Source of the DNA: Pseudomonas sp. S06B 330
GTDB lineage: Bacteria; Pseudomonadota; Gammaproteobacteria; Pseudomonadales; Pseudomonadaceae
Direction of reading: 5' to 3'
Assembly: GCF_002845275.2 (NCBI RefSeq)
Contig: NZ_CP088149.1
Coordinates: forward strand, 4,212,501 to 4,276,500
DNA length: 64,000 bases
Positions 1 through 10,219 of this stretch are shown one piece after another (within the stretch, counting starts at the first letter, position 1; the number at the start of each line of letters is the position of its first letter). Both the position numbers and the translations under genes were made by a program. The notes beneath the pieces were generated by a model. It was not told the DNA's origin and ran no database searches. It saw nothing but the letters and a program-made list of their open reading frames with translations.

Positions 1-30
1 TAAAGGCGCACGAAAGCGGCAATTTTGGCT

Positions 31-86
31 GTGGCTCAGAAACGACAAGGCCGAGCATAAAGCCCGGCCCTGTCATTACGCCTGTG
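31..86 (-). terminator. Possible terminator after the glycosyltransferase operon
   Basis: An imperfect inverted repeat (GGCCGGGC, short loop, GCTCGGCC on the minus strand) lies just after the stop codon at 87. No clean U-tract follows, so terminator function is only suggested by position. Confidence 0.3.
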
Positions 87-2969
87 TCACGCCAGCTCGC
101 TGACCCACTCGAGCACAATCGGCCGACCGGAGTCGGCAATCCTTGACACGTCCACACCAAATTGATCATAGGCTGCCACCCGCGTCGTGAACGCCGATGG
201 CCAACGCTCTGCCAATGCCTGCTGTTGTTGTTGCCCCAGAACCGGAACAACGTCATTGATCATTTGCGCCTGTGGTGTCCAGATTACCAGCAGCCCCGCC
301 TCAGCAGCCCTCAGGCACAAATCGACATCGCCCCCCCCAAACACTTGCATGCCGCCGCATTGACTGAACAGGTCCTTGCGCACCATCAGACAATCATCGG
401 ACACCGCCTGACAGCTACGTACCTGTGCCAAGCCAAGGGCCGACTCAGTTGCGGACTTGGGCACTCCCAGCAATGCGCTCTGGACCTGACCGGAAACCAA
501 CAGCGCGTAACCGGCATGGGTTACCTTCTCGTCGCGACCATGCAACAGGCAACCCACCACACCCACCTCTGGCCGTAGCGCCTGGTTGAGCAACGCCTCG
601 ATCCAGGCCGCCGAGGACACCTGACTGCGGCTGGACAGCAGCACAAGGTATTCTCCGCGAGCCTGTGCCGCTGCTTGATTGATCAACTGCGAACGAGACG
701 CCCCCGGCTCGCCCGCCAGTACACTGATTCGCCCCCCCGCTTGGAGGCCGGCAAGCTCGCCCGCCAGTGCTTCTGCGCTGCTCCCGTCGCCGGCCACGAT
801 CACTTCGTAACGGGGATAACGGGTGCGCTGCAAGATACTCGCCAGACAAGTCCTAAGTTGCGCCAGGTCACCGTCGACCGGGAGCAGGATACTGACTTGC
901 GGTGTCACTGGGTGACGAAAATCAATCTGGAACGCGCCATCAGCACTTGCACTGACCTGAGCATTGTAACCAAGGCCGCTCAAGTGACGCTTGAGCGTAG
1001 CCAGCGCATCTACCGACATGCTCTCGTGTCGTTGCCGACCAATAACCAGGTACTCGTCCAGATGCGCCAGCCCGCCCATGCCTTGCTGCTCAATCAACCT
1101 GAGCAGCAAGTCGAACTCAAGGGCTTTTGCATACGCCTCACTGTATCCCCCCAGACCAACTACGATCTCACGGCGCAGCAACCAATGCCGGGACATCAGA
1201 TCAGGACGACTGCGCAACAGATCCAAGTTGGCGCCAGGTCGAATAATACTGACCAGACGACCATCTCCCGCACGCTGTACTTCATTTGCGCAAATGGCCT
1301 GGCAACCATCTGCACCACCCAGTTCAGATTGCAAACGCAGCAATCCACCCGGCGTCAGCACATCGCCCGCCTCAAGCAACATCACCCAATCACTGGACAA
1401 CTGCCGTACCACCTGATTGAGGTGGGCAACCACGTTGCCGGCAGTGACCTTGATAAAATGCAAAATATCCCGCGGCGTGGTAATCGCCGGCAGCTCACCC
1501 GCCTTGAGCACGACAATCTTAAAATCTCGCAACCCACTGGCCAGTAAACTGTCGAACGTGCCTTGCAATGCAGCATCATCGTTGTCGAGATCCATCAGCA
1601 CGAAAGCGATCTGCTGCGAGGGCTTCTTGCTCAAGTGAGCGAGTACATGCTTTCTGGTGGCATCGTCAGGCGTTGCTGCGCCAATGGCTGCGAGAATTTT
1701 GCCTGACGGCGTCGACGCCAAGCGCTCTTGCACCGAGGCCCCACCCAGCGCTTCGAGACGCTCAAGCCACCCCTCTAGCTCGCGAGCCTTGGCGGCGTCA
1801 TCCTTGCCATCTAGCAATTCAACCAGGCGCCGACATACCTGGGTGTTGAACAGCCCCAAAGACAGTGCTTGCCAGTATCGTTCCTTGAGGCTTTCCGCCG
1901 AATCGTTGGGGTGAACCTTGAGCAAGGCCTGCTGACGCACCCAGCTTCCTTCGAGGGCCAGGATCTGACGCTGACCCGCTGGCCAGGCATGCAACAAAAA
2001 CTCCAACGCATGCAATTGTGCAAACACCACTGCATTGTAGTAAGGCATCTCGACAAACTGACGTGGCTCAAAGGTCCGCTCCGGGTCTTTCAACACCCCT
2101 CCCCAGCACGACTTGAACAACAACTGGGCCTCACGCCCCTCATGAGTGCGACGAACGAAATTGCCCAACACAGCAAAGTCGACGGTGCCTTGGTCTGCTC
2201 GCCCTGAGTCAGCATTCCATTGATGCAAACTGCGTACTGTCTGGTTGAGACATTCTTCATAAGCAATTAGGTTTTGCTGACCAGGTCGATACTCGACCAC
2301 AGCACTGGTCTGTGGCAAAACTTCGCCTGCTCCGTGTCTCAGTAGCGCGTAGGCAACTGCCACCAACCAACCTTCGAGTGGCAAATTTGTAGGCGCATCA
2401 CTCACCGCAGACTTCAAGGCCTCGACCCTTACCAGCGAACGCCATGCTTGCAAGCCGAGACGAGCGTACAACGCAACACGCTCACAAAAATCACCGGCAC
2501 AAGGGTGGCTGCGGGCTGATCCAAGCTTGTAATAGTCAACCTCGTTGCCGCCTGATGAATACCCAATTGAATAACCTTGAGCCATGGTGAAATCAGCGTG
2601 ATTCTGGAGAAAGTCCACTCCCACGGCCAAGGCATCGGCGAGTAGGAAGTCGCTGTCCGGCGTCAGGATTGCAAATGGCGTCTCTATTTGCTCAAGCACA
2701 CTAAGCAACTGCTCCCGCCAGGCTTGAGCAGATGCAGAGCGTGTCGCAATGTCGACGCTCAGTACCTGGCGAAAATGCTGTTTGTAGTAATAGCGTGCAC
2801 GCCCCTGATAATCAGGGCCACTCACGCCCAGCACAACAACCGTTACGTCGTTCAGTGATGTCGCCAATTCAACCGCTTTCTCGCCCATAGCGCACCTAGT
2901 ACTCATAAAATTCGAATTCGGGCAGGCGCCGATTAACGATCGGGTGTGATCAATCAGCCAGCCAGCCAT
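87..2969 (-). CDS. fgt2: Multidomain glycosyltransferase, probable flagellin glycosyltransferase 2
   Basis: A protein of up to 960 residues. Residues about 20-420 form a region resembling the TIGR00180-type glycosyltransferase domain seen in Pseudomonas flagellin-modification proteins. A degenerate GT2-like domain follows (about 450-690), then a second GT2-type domain (about 700-930, ending in a GGGDVDLCLRAAEAG stretch typical of the acceptor side). No signal peptide or membrane segment is seen, so it should be cytosolic. It overlaps the preceding, related gene by 20 bases. The start is uncertain: ATG 2969 overlaps the upstream gene and ATG 2906 is an alternative, and neither has a clear Shine-Dalgarno. 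Position downstream of flgL matches the fgt1-fgt2 flagellin glycosylation island of P. syringae, which adds sugars to flagellin. The sugar donor cannot be read. The family is fairly sure, the flagellin role is inferred. Confidence 0.7.
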   Translation of the reverse strand: MAGWLIDHTRSLIGACPNSNFMSTRCAMGEKAVELATSLNDVTVVVLGVSGPDYQGRARYYYKQHFRQVLSVDIATRSASAQAWREQLLSVLEQIETPFAILTPDSDFLLADALAVGVDFLQNHADFTMAQGYSIGYSSGGNEVDYYKLGSARSHPCAGDFCERVALYARLGLQAWRSLVRVEALKSAVSDAPTNLPLEGWLVAVAYALLRHGAGEVLPQTSAVVEYRPGQQNLIAYEECLNQTVRSLHQWNADSGRADQGTVDFAVLGNFVRRTHEGREAQLLFKSCWGGVLKDPERTFEPRQFVEMPYYNAVVFAQLHALEFLLHAWPAGQRQILALEGSWVRQQALLKVHPNDSAESLKERYWQALSLGLFNTQVCRRLVELLDGKDDAAKARELEGWLERLEALGGASVQERLASTPSGKILAAIGAATPDDATRKHVLAHLSKKPSQQIAFVLMDLDNDDAALQGTFDSLLASGLRDFKIVVLKAGELPAITTPRDILHFIKVTAGNVVAHLNQVVRQLSSDWVMLLEAGDVLTPGGLLRLQSELGGADGCQAICANEVQRAGDGRLVSIIRPGANLDLLRSRPDLMSRHWLLRREIVVGLGGYSEAYAKALEFDLLLRLIEQQGMGGLAHLDEYLVIGRQRHESMSVDALATLKRHLSGLGYNAQVSASADGAFQIDFRHPVTPQVSILLPVDGDLAQLRTCLASILQRTRYPRYEVIVAGDGSSAEALAGELAGLQAGGRISVLAGEPGASRSQLINQAAAQARGEYLVLLSSRSQVSSAAWIEALLNQALRPEVGVVGCLLHGRDEKVTHAGYALLVSGQVQSALLGVPKSATESALGLAQVRSCQAVSDDCLMVRKDLFSQCGGMQVFGGGDVDLCLRAAEAGLLVIWTPQAQMINDVVPVLGQQQQQALAERWPSAFTTRVAAYDQFGVDVSRIADSGRPIVLEWVSELA

Positions 2970-5900
2970 TTGCCCAGTGCTGCAACTTATCTGCCGTCAG
3001 CACATAGTCGCGCAGCACCACTTCACGCAACTCATCGCCTTGTCGATAGCTGGCGCGGGGATCGGCCAGATGCATACGTATTGCTTGCAACCATTCCTGA
3101 GTGGTGTTGCTGACCACTCGCGTACAAGGCAAATAACCTCGATAGGCCCTGGCATCGCTACAGATCACCGGATAACCACACGCACCATACTCAAGTAAAC
3201 GCAAGTTACTCTTGCAGTCGTTGAACAGGTTGGACTCCAGTGGTGCCAGGGCCAGGTCCAGGTCCAAACCGGCTAATTTGCGCGGATACTCAAGCAGCGA
3301 TACACCCGGATGAAACTCGTGGACATAAGGACGCAGCAAATCCGGACACATGCCAAAGAACACCCACTCGACCTCGTTCGCCAGCTCCTTGACGACATCG
3401 ACAATAAGCTCGAGATCACCACGGTGACTTGTGCCCCCCGCCCAACCCACCCGGGGTTTGAGTGAAGTCTGGCGGCGACTGCGCAGACCGTGCCACAACT
3501 GCGAAGCCAGCATGTTCGGAACCACGCGAATATCCTGATTCATGCTCGACAACAGTTCAGCCAGCGGCTCGGTGGAGACCACCAGCCGATCACAAAGGGA
3601 AATACCCCGCGTCACCATTTCGCGCATGTTGCCTGGAAGGTTGCGACCGTGAGCGTTCTTTTTCGGCACATCGAGGATGTAGTCATCAATCTCGTAAATG
3701 CGTCGAGCATTGGAGAAGCGCTTGATACGCTCTATTTCCTCGAGCGCGTTGGGGGTATAGCGACACTGCAGGATGACCACATCCGGCTTGTCGCGCTCCA
3801 TCTCGATGTATCCAGGCGTGGTGTAGGTCATTCGCCCCTGGATCCAGCCTGCCTCTTCCAGTTCAAAAAATGGTTGTGCCACCCGGTAGTGCCCTACCGC
3901 CGACGTATTGATCGGCAAAGCCAGAACAAAGGGTAACGCTCGACTGACGAAAGGGTCCCAGCCAGCGCGCAAGCCAGGATCAAGGGTGAAGCTGGACATT
4001 TTCAGGCTGAGGTTAGGATTGTAGGCGGGATCACTGGCCACACGTGACAACCAGCGCTGGTAAAAAGCCTCTTGATCCCGATCAGCAGTATCCTGTCCTG
4101 TCTGCACTTCACTCGGAGCGCTCATTCGAGCGACCATGGCAAAAGGCGTCCAGACAATCAGATAACCATGGTCGCGCACCCGCAGACACAAGTCTGCATC
4201 GAACCATTGATCCTGATAAGCGCCCTCCTCAAGGCCCCCTAGCTCGGTGAATAGGCTTCGGCGCACCACCAGACACTCACCACTGACAGCGCTCCAGCTC
4301 TGCACCACACTCAAGCGATTCATGTACCCACTGGCATCAGCCGAATACCCGGAGAATGGACTGCTGGCAGGCCCATGAAGGCCCAACACCAGACCTGCGC
4401 CCACTACGGTACCGTCATGAGCGCAGAGTTTCGGACCTGTTACACCGACTTCCGGACGCTGGGCTTGAGTCATCAACTCGCTCAGCCATTGGCCGTCAAA
4501 GATCATGCACCCGGCGTCAAGCAACAGCAGGTAGGCACCCAGTGCTTCGTGACTGGCCTGATTTATCCGTTGTAGGGCACTGTGCCCCGCAACCTCGATA
4601 ATTCTCAGTTGTTCGCTACCCAACCCTTGCATGGCGGCGAACCAGTCCCTCATCGGTTCAGGTTCGCCTCCACCGCTGACGACCAGGACTTCGTAGGGGG
4701 CATAGACCGTGTATTCGAATATCGACTCGACGCAACGGCGCAACAACTGCAGGTCATGACCAGCATCAATAATGATCGACACCCCGGGCCTATCATCATG
4801 CAGGTAACGAACGCGTGAGAGCATGCTGCCTTGCGCCACAGCGAGCTCGAACGGCACTCCCAGACGTTGTAAATGCGCCTTGAGTATTTGCGGCGCCTGA
4901 AGCACACAGTCCGGCTCAAGTAACCAATCCGTGTAACTGGCCTTACACTGCACGAGCAGCTCAGCGATATGCCCGACGACTTGCAAGCCATCCGCCTCGA
5001 CCATCCGCCAGAGCAGGTCATGGGGCGCCAGCGCGCCGAACTCCGAAGCAAAACCACCTAAACGGGACAAGGCCTCGCATTTGAAAGCCAGCATGCGCCC
5101 GACATAGGGAAAACTGCGCATCAGGTCGAGATTGAAGTCCGGCTTGAAAATCGGGCTGGAGGCCTGAAGATTGTCGTTCGCCCCTTCATCGGTGTAGTAG
5201 CAGTTCCTGTCGTCATACAACGCCATGCGCTCAGCCATGATCACCAATGCATGCGGATGCAATCGGTCGCCAGCGCGCAGCAGGAAAATCCAGTCAACAT
5301 CACCTGCAGATTGCAATCGCGCATTGATCTGTTCGAAACCGTCTCCACGCAAAGTCGCTGTTTGCACATTGGCAGTATCCGGCTCCTGCGCCGGTTCACA
5401 GGCGAACACCCACACCTGAGCGGCGGCGTAAGACTGCAGCGCAATGCTCTCCAGCGTAGCTTTCAATGCCAGCGGATCTCCCATGGGATCCATGACCACC
5501 GGAACAATGCGTGGTGTGCTCGGCCATTGCTCGATCCGCCGGGACATCAGACGACTCTGCGCAGCAGACAAGGTTCTGCACTCCAGCCACTGAGCATAGA
5601 GCTCGGCAAAGCTCAGACTATCGGTACCCACCTGCTGCTGATAGTTGGCGACTTGTCCGGAATACAAGCGAGAAAGCTCATACTCCTGCCAATCCTTGTC
5701 TGCGCCCTCGCCATATTGCTCGAACGTTACATGACGCACCCAACCGGTAGCTGGCGCCGGCTCACCGGTTCGCGAGGCGAGCATTTGTAACAGCCACTCA
5801 GTCTCTACCTTGAAGGCCATTTCCATGCTGGTGTGATGACTCAAGCGACCGGCATGCATCCGCTCGATGCTGAGCATTTGCTGGAGGTACCCCAGGTGCC

Positions 5901-6570
5901 CACGGCGCAACAGGCAAATGTATAGCGCCATGTCCAGGCGCGCGGTAAAACCCTGCCCTTCCTGCACCAACATTGCCAGCGACTGCTCCACCAGTGCCCG
6001 ACGCAATAGAACGTGACTTAAGCCACCAAACAGGTTCGGTGCATTGGCAGCCACAGCGTCCAGCAGATCGCCACCGTTGAGCACTGCGCTCTCCATAGCG
6101 ATAACGCAATTCATCGCACGTGAAGGCAGCAAGGAGTCTTGGGCATCACATAAAAAGCGGTGGTTGGTCACCATGCTGACGTCAGGACAGTCTGACAATA
6201 CTCGCGCCTGATGACGGATGCTGGTCGACAGCAACCAATCATCATCACAGAGAAACTTGATGTACTCCCCCCGGGATTGCTCAAGGCACACCAACACGTT
6301 GCGTGAGAACCCAAGGGTCATTGCATTGCGCACATAACGCAACACACAGGTTGCCTGACCTGCCAGCTCGTCAAAAATTACCTTGATCTCATCCCCGCGG
6401 CTGTCATCACAGACAATGACCTCAAGACAAGCGTAGTCCTGCGAGATTGCGCTGAGCAATGCGCGGCGAAAGAACTCAGGATTGAAAGCCGGGATGGCAA
6501 TACTGACTAATGCTTGGTGGTTCACGATGGAAAACCTGGAGGGAGGCGCTTTGCCAGAAGCTACTGCCAT
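2950..6570 (-). CDS. fgt1: Giant multidomain glycosyltransferase, probable flagellin glycosyltransferase 1
   Basis: A 1206-residue protein with apparently four glycosyltransferase modules. An N-terminal GT-A/GT2 domain begins VSIAIPAFNP with a CDDD motif near residue 110. Two further GT2-like domains lie around 350-570 and 600-840. A C-terminal GT-B-like domain (about 890-1200) contains VGWAGGTSHRGDLELI and a donor-site-like LRLLEYGACGYPVI stretch. There is no signal peptide. It starts 20 bases after flgL ends and runs into the next glycosyltransferase, so all three are likely co-transcribed. The two proteins share related GT2-type modules. In P. syringae the pair Fgt1/Fgt2 glycosylates flagellin between flgL and fliC. 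ATG 6570 lacks an obvious ribosome site. GTG 6523, just before the first GT2 strand, is an alternative. The flagellin role is inferred from location. Confidence 0.72.
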   Translation of the reverse strand: MAVASGKAPPSRFSIVNHQALVSIAIPAFNPEFFRRALLSAISQDYACLEVIVCDDSRGDEIKVIFDELAGQATCVLRYVRNAMTLGFSRNVLVCLEQSRGEYIKFLCDDDWLLSTSIRHQARVLSDCPDVSMVTNHRFLCDAQDSLLPSRAMNCVIAMESAVLNGGDLLDAVAANAPNLFGGLSHVLLRRALVEQSLAMLVQEGQGFTARLDMALYICLLRRGHLGYLQQMLSIERMHAGRLSHHTSMEMAFKVETEWLLQMLASRTGEPAPATGWVRHVTFEQYGEGADKDWQEYELSRLYSGQVANYQQQVGTDSLSFAELYAQWLECRTLSAAQSRLMSRRIEQWPSTPRIVPVVMDPMGDPLALKATLESIALQSYAAAQVWVFACEPAQEPDTANVQTATLRGDGFEQINARLQSAGDVDWIFLLRAGDRLHPHALVIMAERMALYDDRNCYYTDEGANDNLQASSPIFKPDFNLDLMRSFPYVGRMLAFKCEALSRLGGFASEFGALAPHDLLWRMVEADGLQVVGHIAELLVQCKASYTDWLLEPDCVLQAPQILKAHLQRLGVPFELAVAQGSMLSRVRYLHDDRPGVSIIIDAGHDLQLLRRCVESIFEYTVYAPYEVLVVSGGGEPEPMRDWFAAMQGLGSEQLRIIEVAGHSALQRINQASHEALGAYLLLLDAGCMIFDGQWLSELMTQAQRPEVGVTGPKLCAHDGTVVGAGLVLGLHGPASSPFSGYSADASGYMNRLSVVQSWSAVSGECLVVRRSLFTELGGLEEGAYQDQWFDADLCLRVRDHGYLIVWTPFAMVARMSAPSEVQTGQDTADRDQEAFYQRWLSRVASDPAYNPNLSLKMSSFTLDPGLRAGWDPFVSRALPFVLALPINTSAVGHYRVAQPFFELEEAGWIQGRMTYTTPGYIEMERDKPDVVILQCRYTPNALEEIERIKRFSNARRIYEIDDYILDVPKKNAHGRNLPGNMREMVTRGISLCDRLVVSTEPLAELLSSMNQDIRVVPNMLASQLWHGLRSRRQTSLKPRVGWAGGTSHRGDLELIVDVVKELANEVEWVFFGMCPDLLRPYVHEFHPGVSLLEYPRKLAGLDLDLALAPLESNLFNDCKSNLRLLEYGACGYPVICSDARAYRGYLPCTRVVSNTTQEWLQAIRMHLADPRASYRQGDELREVVLRDYVLTADKLQHWANGWLAD

Positions 6571-6590
6571 CTGTCAAAGCGCCGAGTCAA

Positions 6591-8159
6591 TCAAAGCTGG
6601 TTGAACAAGCTCAGCGAGGAAATTTTCGAGAAAGCCAGCTGCGAGGCCTGCAGCATGGTCTGTTGCAGGTTAAGACGGATCAACACTTCGGCCGGGTCCG
6701 CATCACGGATCGAACTCTGGGTCTTGGTGTTGGCCATTTTCAGGCTCTCGTTGGTTTCGGCCTGGACATCCAAAGCAGCGCCGCGAGCACCGATTGAGCT
6801 GATCGCTTCAGCCACTTTGTTGGCGCCGCTCTCAAGGTTGCCAACTGCCGAGTCCAATGCCGCCTGATACTTCTGTCGCGACGCGAGATCAGTATCGACC
6901 GGCATCTCCAGCGCCTTACGGAACTCCGAGATGGTGTCGAGTATGTTTTGGGTCTGATGGGTATCAACCTTGACCGAGAACTGATCACCGCCAACTGGCG
7001 GCTCGGAGAAGTCAAAATCGACACCGGCGATGGTGGCCTTGGTGGCAGGCGTGCCGGTCAGCACGCCACTGGCTACTGGACGGGCATCTGGCCCCATGGG
7101 CTGAGCATAGACGTCAAAGTCGGTGGCGCTGGTGAATTTAAAGATGGCGCCGCCGCCTGGAAATGCATTGTCGTACGCAGTCTTGTCCGTGATGCTGGCG
7201 CTGTTGATTTGCGCCGACGAGGTATTGCCCGGGCTGCGCGATCCGCTGACTTCATCGACTTTGGAAGCCAGATTAAACGTGTACCCGGCGATTGCGGTAT
7301 CCGGATCGTCGCCCTCCTTCAAGTTGACGTCCAGGCGCATTTCGACACCACGGAAACTGATGCTGGCGTCCTTTTTCGAATCGAAGGTGCCGCCACCGGT
7401 GGCCTCCAGGGTTACGTCATTGTTGGCCGCGTCAGTGATCTTGAATTCGGTGTTGCTGGTGAAGGTGATGGTGTACGGCTCACCGCCACGGAATCGATCA
7501 TTGTACTGTGTACTGCCTGACACTTGTCCGTTGGACAGGCTGACCCGACCATCATCCACTGCCGGATAAGTCAGGTTCGTCTGGCTGCGACTGGTATTCA
7601 ACGCCTGTTCGAATACGCTGTAACCGCTATCGTTGGTAGCCATGCTGAGCATGTCGCCCACTTGCAAACTCAGGGTACTTTGGTCGCCCTGGTAGCTGTA
7701 AGTGCCATCAGCGTTGCGCACATAGGGCTGGGTATCGCCACGCGAACCAGAGAAAATGTACTTGCCGTTCTCGTCACGGCTGTTCATCAGGCTGTAGAGC
7801 TGCTCTTCGAGCTGAGCCAACTCCTGCGCGTTAGCTTTGCGATCGGCATCGGTATAGCCGCCGTTACCAGCGCCAATCGCCAGCTCCTTGACTCGTGCCA
7901 AAACGTTGGTAATGGAGTTGAGGGTTGACTCAGCAGTACCCAAGCTATTACGCACGCTGGTGATATTGCCATCGTACTGATCAATCAGATTGCTCTGCTG
8001 TTGCAACTGCAACAGGCGCGCAGCCCCTACTGGATCATCAGCAGCCGTACGCACGCGAATGTTGTCACTGGCCTGCTGACCGGTCTTGACCAGATTGGAA
8101 AAATTGTTCGAGTAGTTCGCAGCGCTGGTTTGGTAGAACTGGGAAGTAGAAATACGCAC
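6591..8159 (-). CDS. flgL: Flagellar hook-filament junction protein FlgL (HAP3)
   Basis: FlgL forms the second junction ring between hook and filament and is exported by the flagellar type III system. The 522-residue protein begins MRISTSQFYQ and has the conserved N-terminal helix region (NIRVRTAADDPVGAARLLQL) and C-terminal helix ending in SLSLFNQL that pair as in flagellin. The start is GTG at 8159, supported by TAAGGAG nine bases upstream. It is longer than the enteric homologue (about 317 residues) because of a large variable middle region, as is usual in Pseudomonas. It lies 13 bases after flgK. Confidence 0.96.
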   Translation of the reverse strand: MRISTSQFYQTSAANYSNNFSNLVKTGQQASDNIRVRTAADDPVGAARLLQLQQQSNLIDQYDGNITSVRNSLGTAESTLNSITNVLARVKELAIGAGNGGYTDADRKANAQELAQLEEQLYSLMNSRDENGKYIFSGSRGDTQPYVRNADGTYSYQGDQSTLSLQVGDMLSMATNDSGYSVFEQALNTSRSQTNLTYPAVDDGRVSLSNGQVSGSTQYNDRFRGGEPYTITFTSNTEFKITDAANNDVTLEATGGGTFDSKKDASISFRGVEMRLDVNLKEGDDPDTAIAGYTFNLASKVDEVSGSRSPGNTSSAQINSASITDKTAYDNAFPGGGAIFKFTSATDFDVYAQPMGPDARPVASGVLTGTPATKATIAGVDFDFSEPPVGGDQFSVKVDTHQTQNILDTISEFRKALEMPVDTDLASRQKYQAALDSAVGNLESGANKVAEAISSIGARGAALDVQAETNESLKMANTKTQSSIRDADPAEVLIRLNLQQTMLQASQLAFSKISSLSLFNQL

Positions 8160-8172
8160 GGTCTACCACTCC

Positions 8173-10209
8173 TTAAAGGGCATTGATCAGTGTGGAGAAG
8201 ATGTCCTGCGCCGCTTTGATGATCTGCGACGAGGCCGTGTAGTACTGCTGGTACTTGATCAGGTTGCCGGCTTCTTCATCGAGCTGAACGCCCGACAGCG
8301 AATCACGCGAAGCCTTGGCCGAGGTGTGCAGTGCCGTGGTCGAATCGACGTCCATCTGCGCCTGAGCAGTCTTGCCACCGACGTTTTCCACCAGTTTGCC
8401 GTAGGCATCGGTAAGGCTGATACCTTTACCGTTAGCACCGATCTCAACCGTCCCCTTGGTCTGCAGGTCGATCACTGCCTGGCCGTTACGGTTGTTGTCT
8501 GAGCCCGGACCCGTCAAGGAAACGGTGTAGTTGTCACCTTCCTTGGGCGAGCCAGAGACTTCCATCTCAAAGGTAAACGACTTCTGGTTGCCACTGGCAT
8601 CGTTGATCGGATCGCCATTGGCGTCGACCATCGGCACCGAGAACTGCAGTTTGTTGGCCTGGCCCGGAATGATCGTACCGGTACCCAGGGTGCCGCCCTG
8701 GGCATCGAGCAGCTTGTAGGTCTGCGGGGTAGTTTTGTCATCACCGAACACCAGTTTCACCGGTGTCGAATATTTCAGACCGTTCTGCAAGTCCAGACGC
8801 TGGGCCGGATCGTAGATGTCCATCGCCGAGGTCAGGTCAGGTTGGCCAATAATGCCGGTACCCTGGTTACCCGAACCACTGGTAGCGGTCAGAGGCGAGG
8901 CCAGTGCCAGGCGCTTGGGATCGGTGAGCACCGTGTCCAGGTTGCTGGCAGCGTTGCGCGTCGGGGTGATCTTGAAGCTGTCACCGGCGCTGTTAGTGCC
9001 GCCACTGAGCTTGAGGGTAAAACCATCGATTACCGGCGCCGGGTCATCGTTGATGTCGTAAGGTCCCAAAGCGGTGCCATCCGGCAGCTTCTTGACGCTG
9101 TAACCGGTGGCGCTGGTGAAGGTCACCTGGTAGTCGCTGGTGCTCAGCTTGCCGGTGTCCTTGATGATCACATCCAGGCTGCCATTGCCGGTATTGCCGG
9201 CTTTGGCGATGCTGCGCTGGCTGATGAGCTCAGGGCTGTTGATGTTGTTGAACAAGGCAGCGCCAAATTCACCGTTCTTGTCGATGCCCTGGGCCAACTG
9301 ACGGTTGATCTGATCGGCCATGACCAAGGCCACACGCCCCAGCTCGTTGAGCGATGGGTCGAGCACTTCGCTGCGATAACGCAGCAAGCCGCCGATCTCA
9401 CCGCCGTTGAGGCTGGAGGTAACGTCCATCACTGTGGTGCCCCGGTTGAGCTGAATGCTCACTCGGGTCGGATCGTTCTTGCTTGGTACGGTCTGCAGGG
9501 TGTTGATGGTCTTGCCCATCACCAGCGGCTGGCCGTTCTCCAGGTAGATATCCAGGTTACCTTCACGCTCAACGACCTGGGTACCGACCAGCTCGGACAA
9601 CTGGCGCACGGCCTCGTTGCGCTGGTCGAGCAGGTCGTTCGGGGTGCCCTGCATCTGCGAGATCTGGTCGTTGTACTGAGCAATGGTCGCCGACAACTTG
9701 TTGACCTGATCGGTCATCGACGTCAGGTTGCCATTGAGGTTGCTGTTCTGTTCGTTGAGCTGGTTGGCGATGGTATTGAAGCGCTTGCTCAGCGATTGGG
9801 CACTGGTCAGCAGCAACTGGCGCGATGCATCTTCGTTGGGCTTGGCGGCCGCACTTTGCATGGCAGTGAAGAAGCTTTTCAAGGCGCCGGTAATGCCGGT
9901 GTCGGCATCGGACAGCATGCTGTCGAGCGGTGCAACCTGATTGAGGTACGCCGCCGCATCGCTGTTGAGCGACGTGGTGGTACGCAACTGGCTTTCCAGG
10001 TAACTGTTGTAGACCCGGCGTACATCGGACAGGGTGGTGCCGGTACCGATGAACACGTTGCCGTTCTGCTGCGAGCCATTGGACCGCTGCACGTTCTGCT
10101 GGCGCGAATAACCAGCGACATCGGCGTTGGTAATGTTGTTACCCGTGGTGTGCAGGCCCGACTGACTGGCGCCGAGCCCCGACATCCCGATGTTGATCAA
10201 ACTCGCCAT
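8173..10209 (-). CDS. flgK: Flagellar hook-associated protein 1 FlgK (HAP1)
   Basis: FlgK is the first hook-filament junction protein. The N-terminus (MASLINIGMSGLGASQSGLH, then TTGNNITNADVAGYSRQ) and C-terminus (VQLDEEAGNLIKYQQYYTASS) carry the flagellar rod/hook family signatures. At 678 residues it is longer than the roughly 550 of enterics, owing to an expanded exposed domain (about residues 300-600). It is followed closely by flgL and preceded by flgJ in the standard order. Confidence 0.97.
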   Translation of the reverse strand: MASLINIGMSGLGASQSGLHTTGNNITNADVAGYSRQQNVQRSNGSQQNGNVFIGTGTTLSDVRRVYNSYLESQLRTTTSLNSDAAAYLNQVAPLDSMLSDADTGITGALKSFFTAMQSAAAKPNEDASRQLLLTSAQSLSKRFNTIANQLNEQNSNLNGNLTSMTDQVNKLSATIAQYNDQISQMQGTPNDLLDQRNEAVRQLSELVGTQVVEREGNLDIYLENGQPLVMGKTINTLQTVPSKNDPTRVSIQLNRGTTVMDVTSSLNGGEIGGLLRYRSEVLDPSLNELGRVALVMADQINRQLAQGIDKNGEFGAALFNNINSPELISQRSIAKAGNTGNGSLDVIIKDTGKLSTSDYQVTFTSATGYSVKKLPDGTALGPYDINDDPAPVIDGFTLKLSGGTNSAGDSFKITPTRNAASNLDTVLTDPKRLALASPLTATSGSGNQGTGIIGQPDLTSAMDIYDPAQRLDLQNGLKYSTPVKLVFGDDKTTPQTYKLLDAQGGTLGTGTIIPGQANKLQFSVPMVDANGDPINDASGNQKSFTFEMEVSGSPKEGDNYTVSLTGPGSDNNRNGQAVIDLQTKGTVEIGANGKGISLTDAYGKLVENVGGKTAQAQMDVDSTTALHTSAKASRDSLSGVQLDEEAGNLIKYQQYYTASSQIIKAAQDIFSTLINAL

Positions 10210-10219
10210 GGTTCAAACC

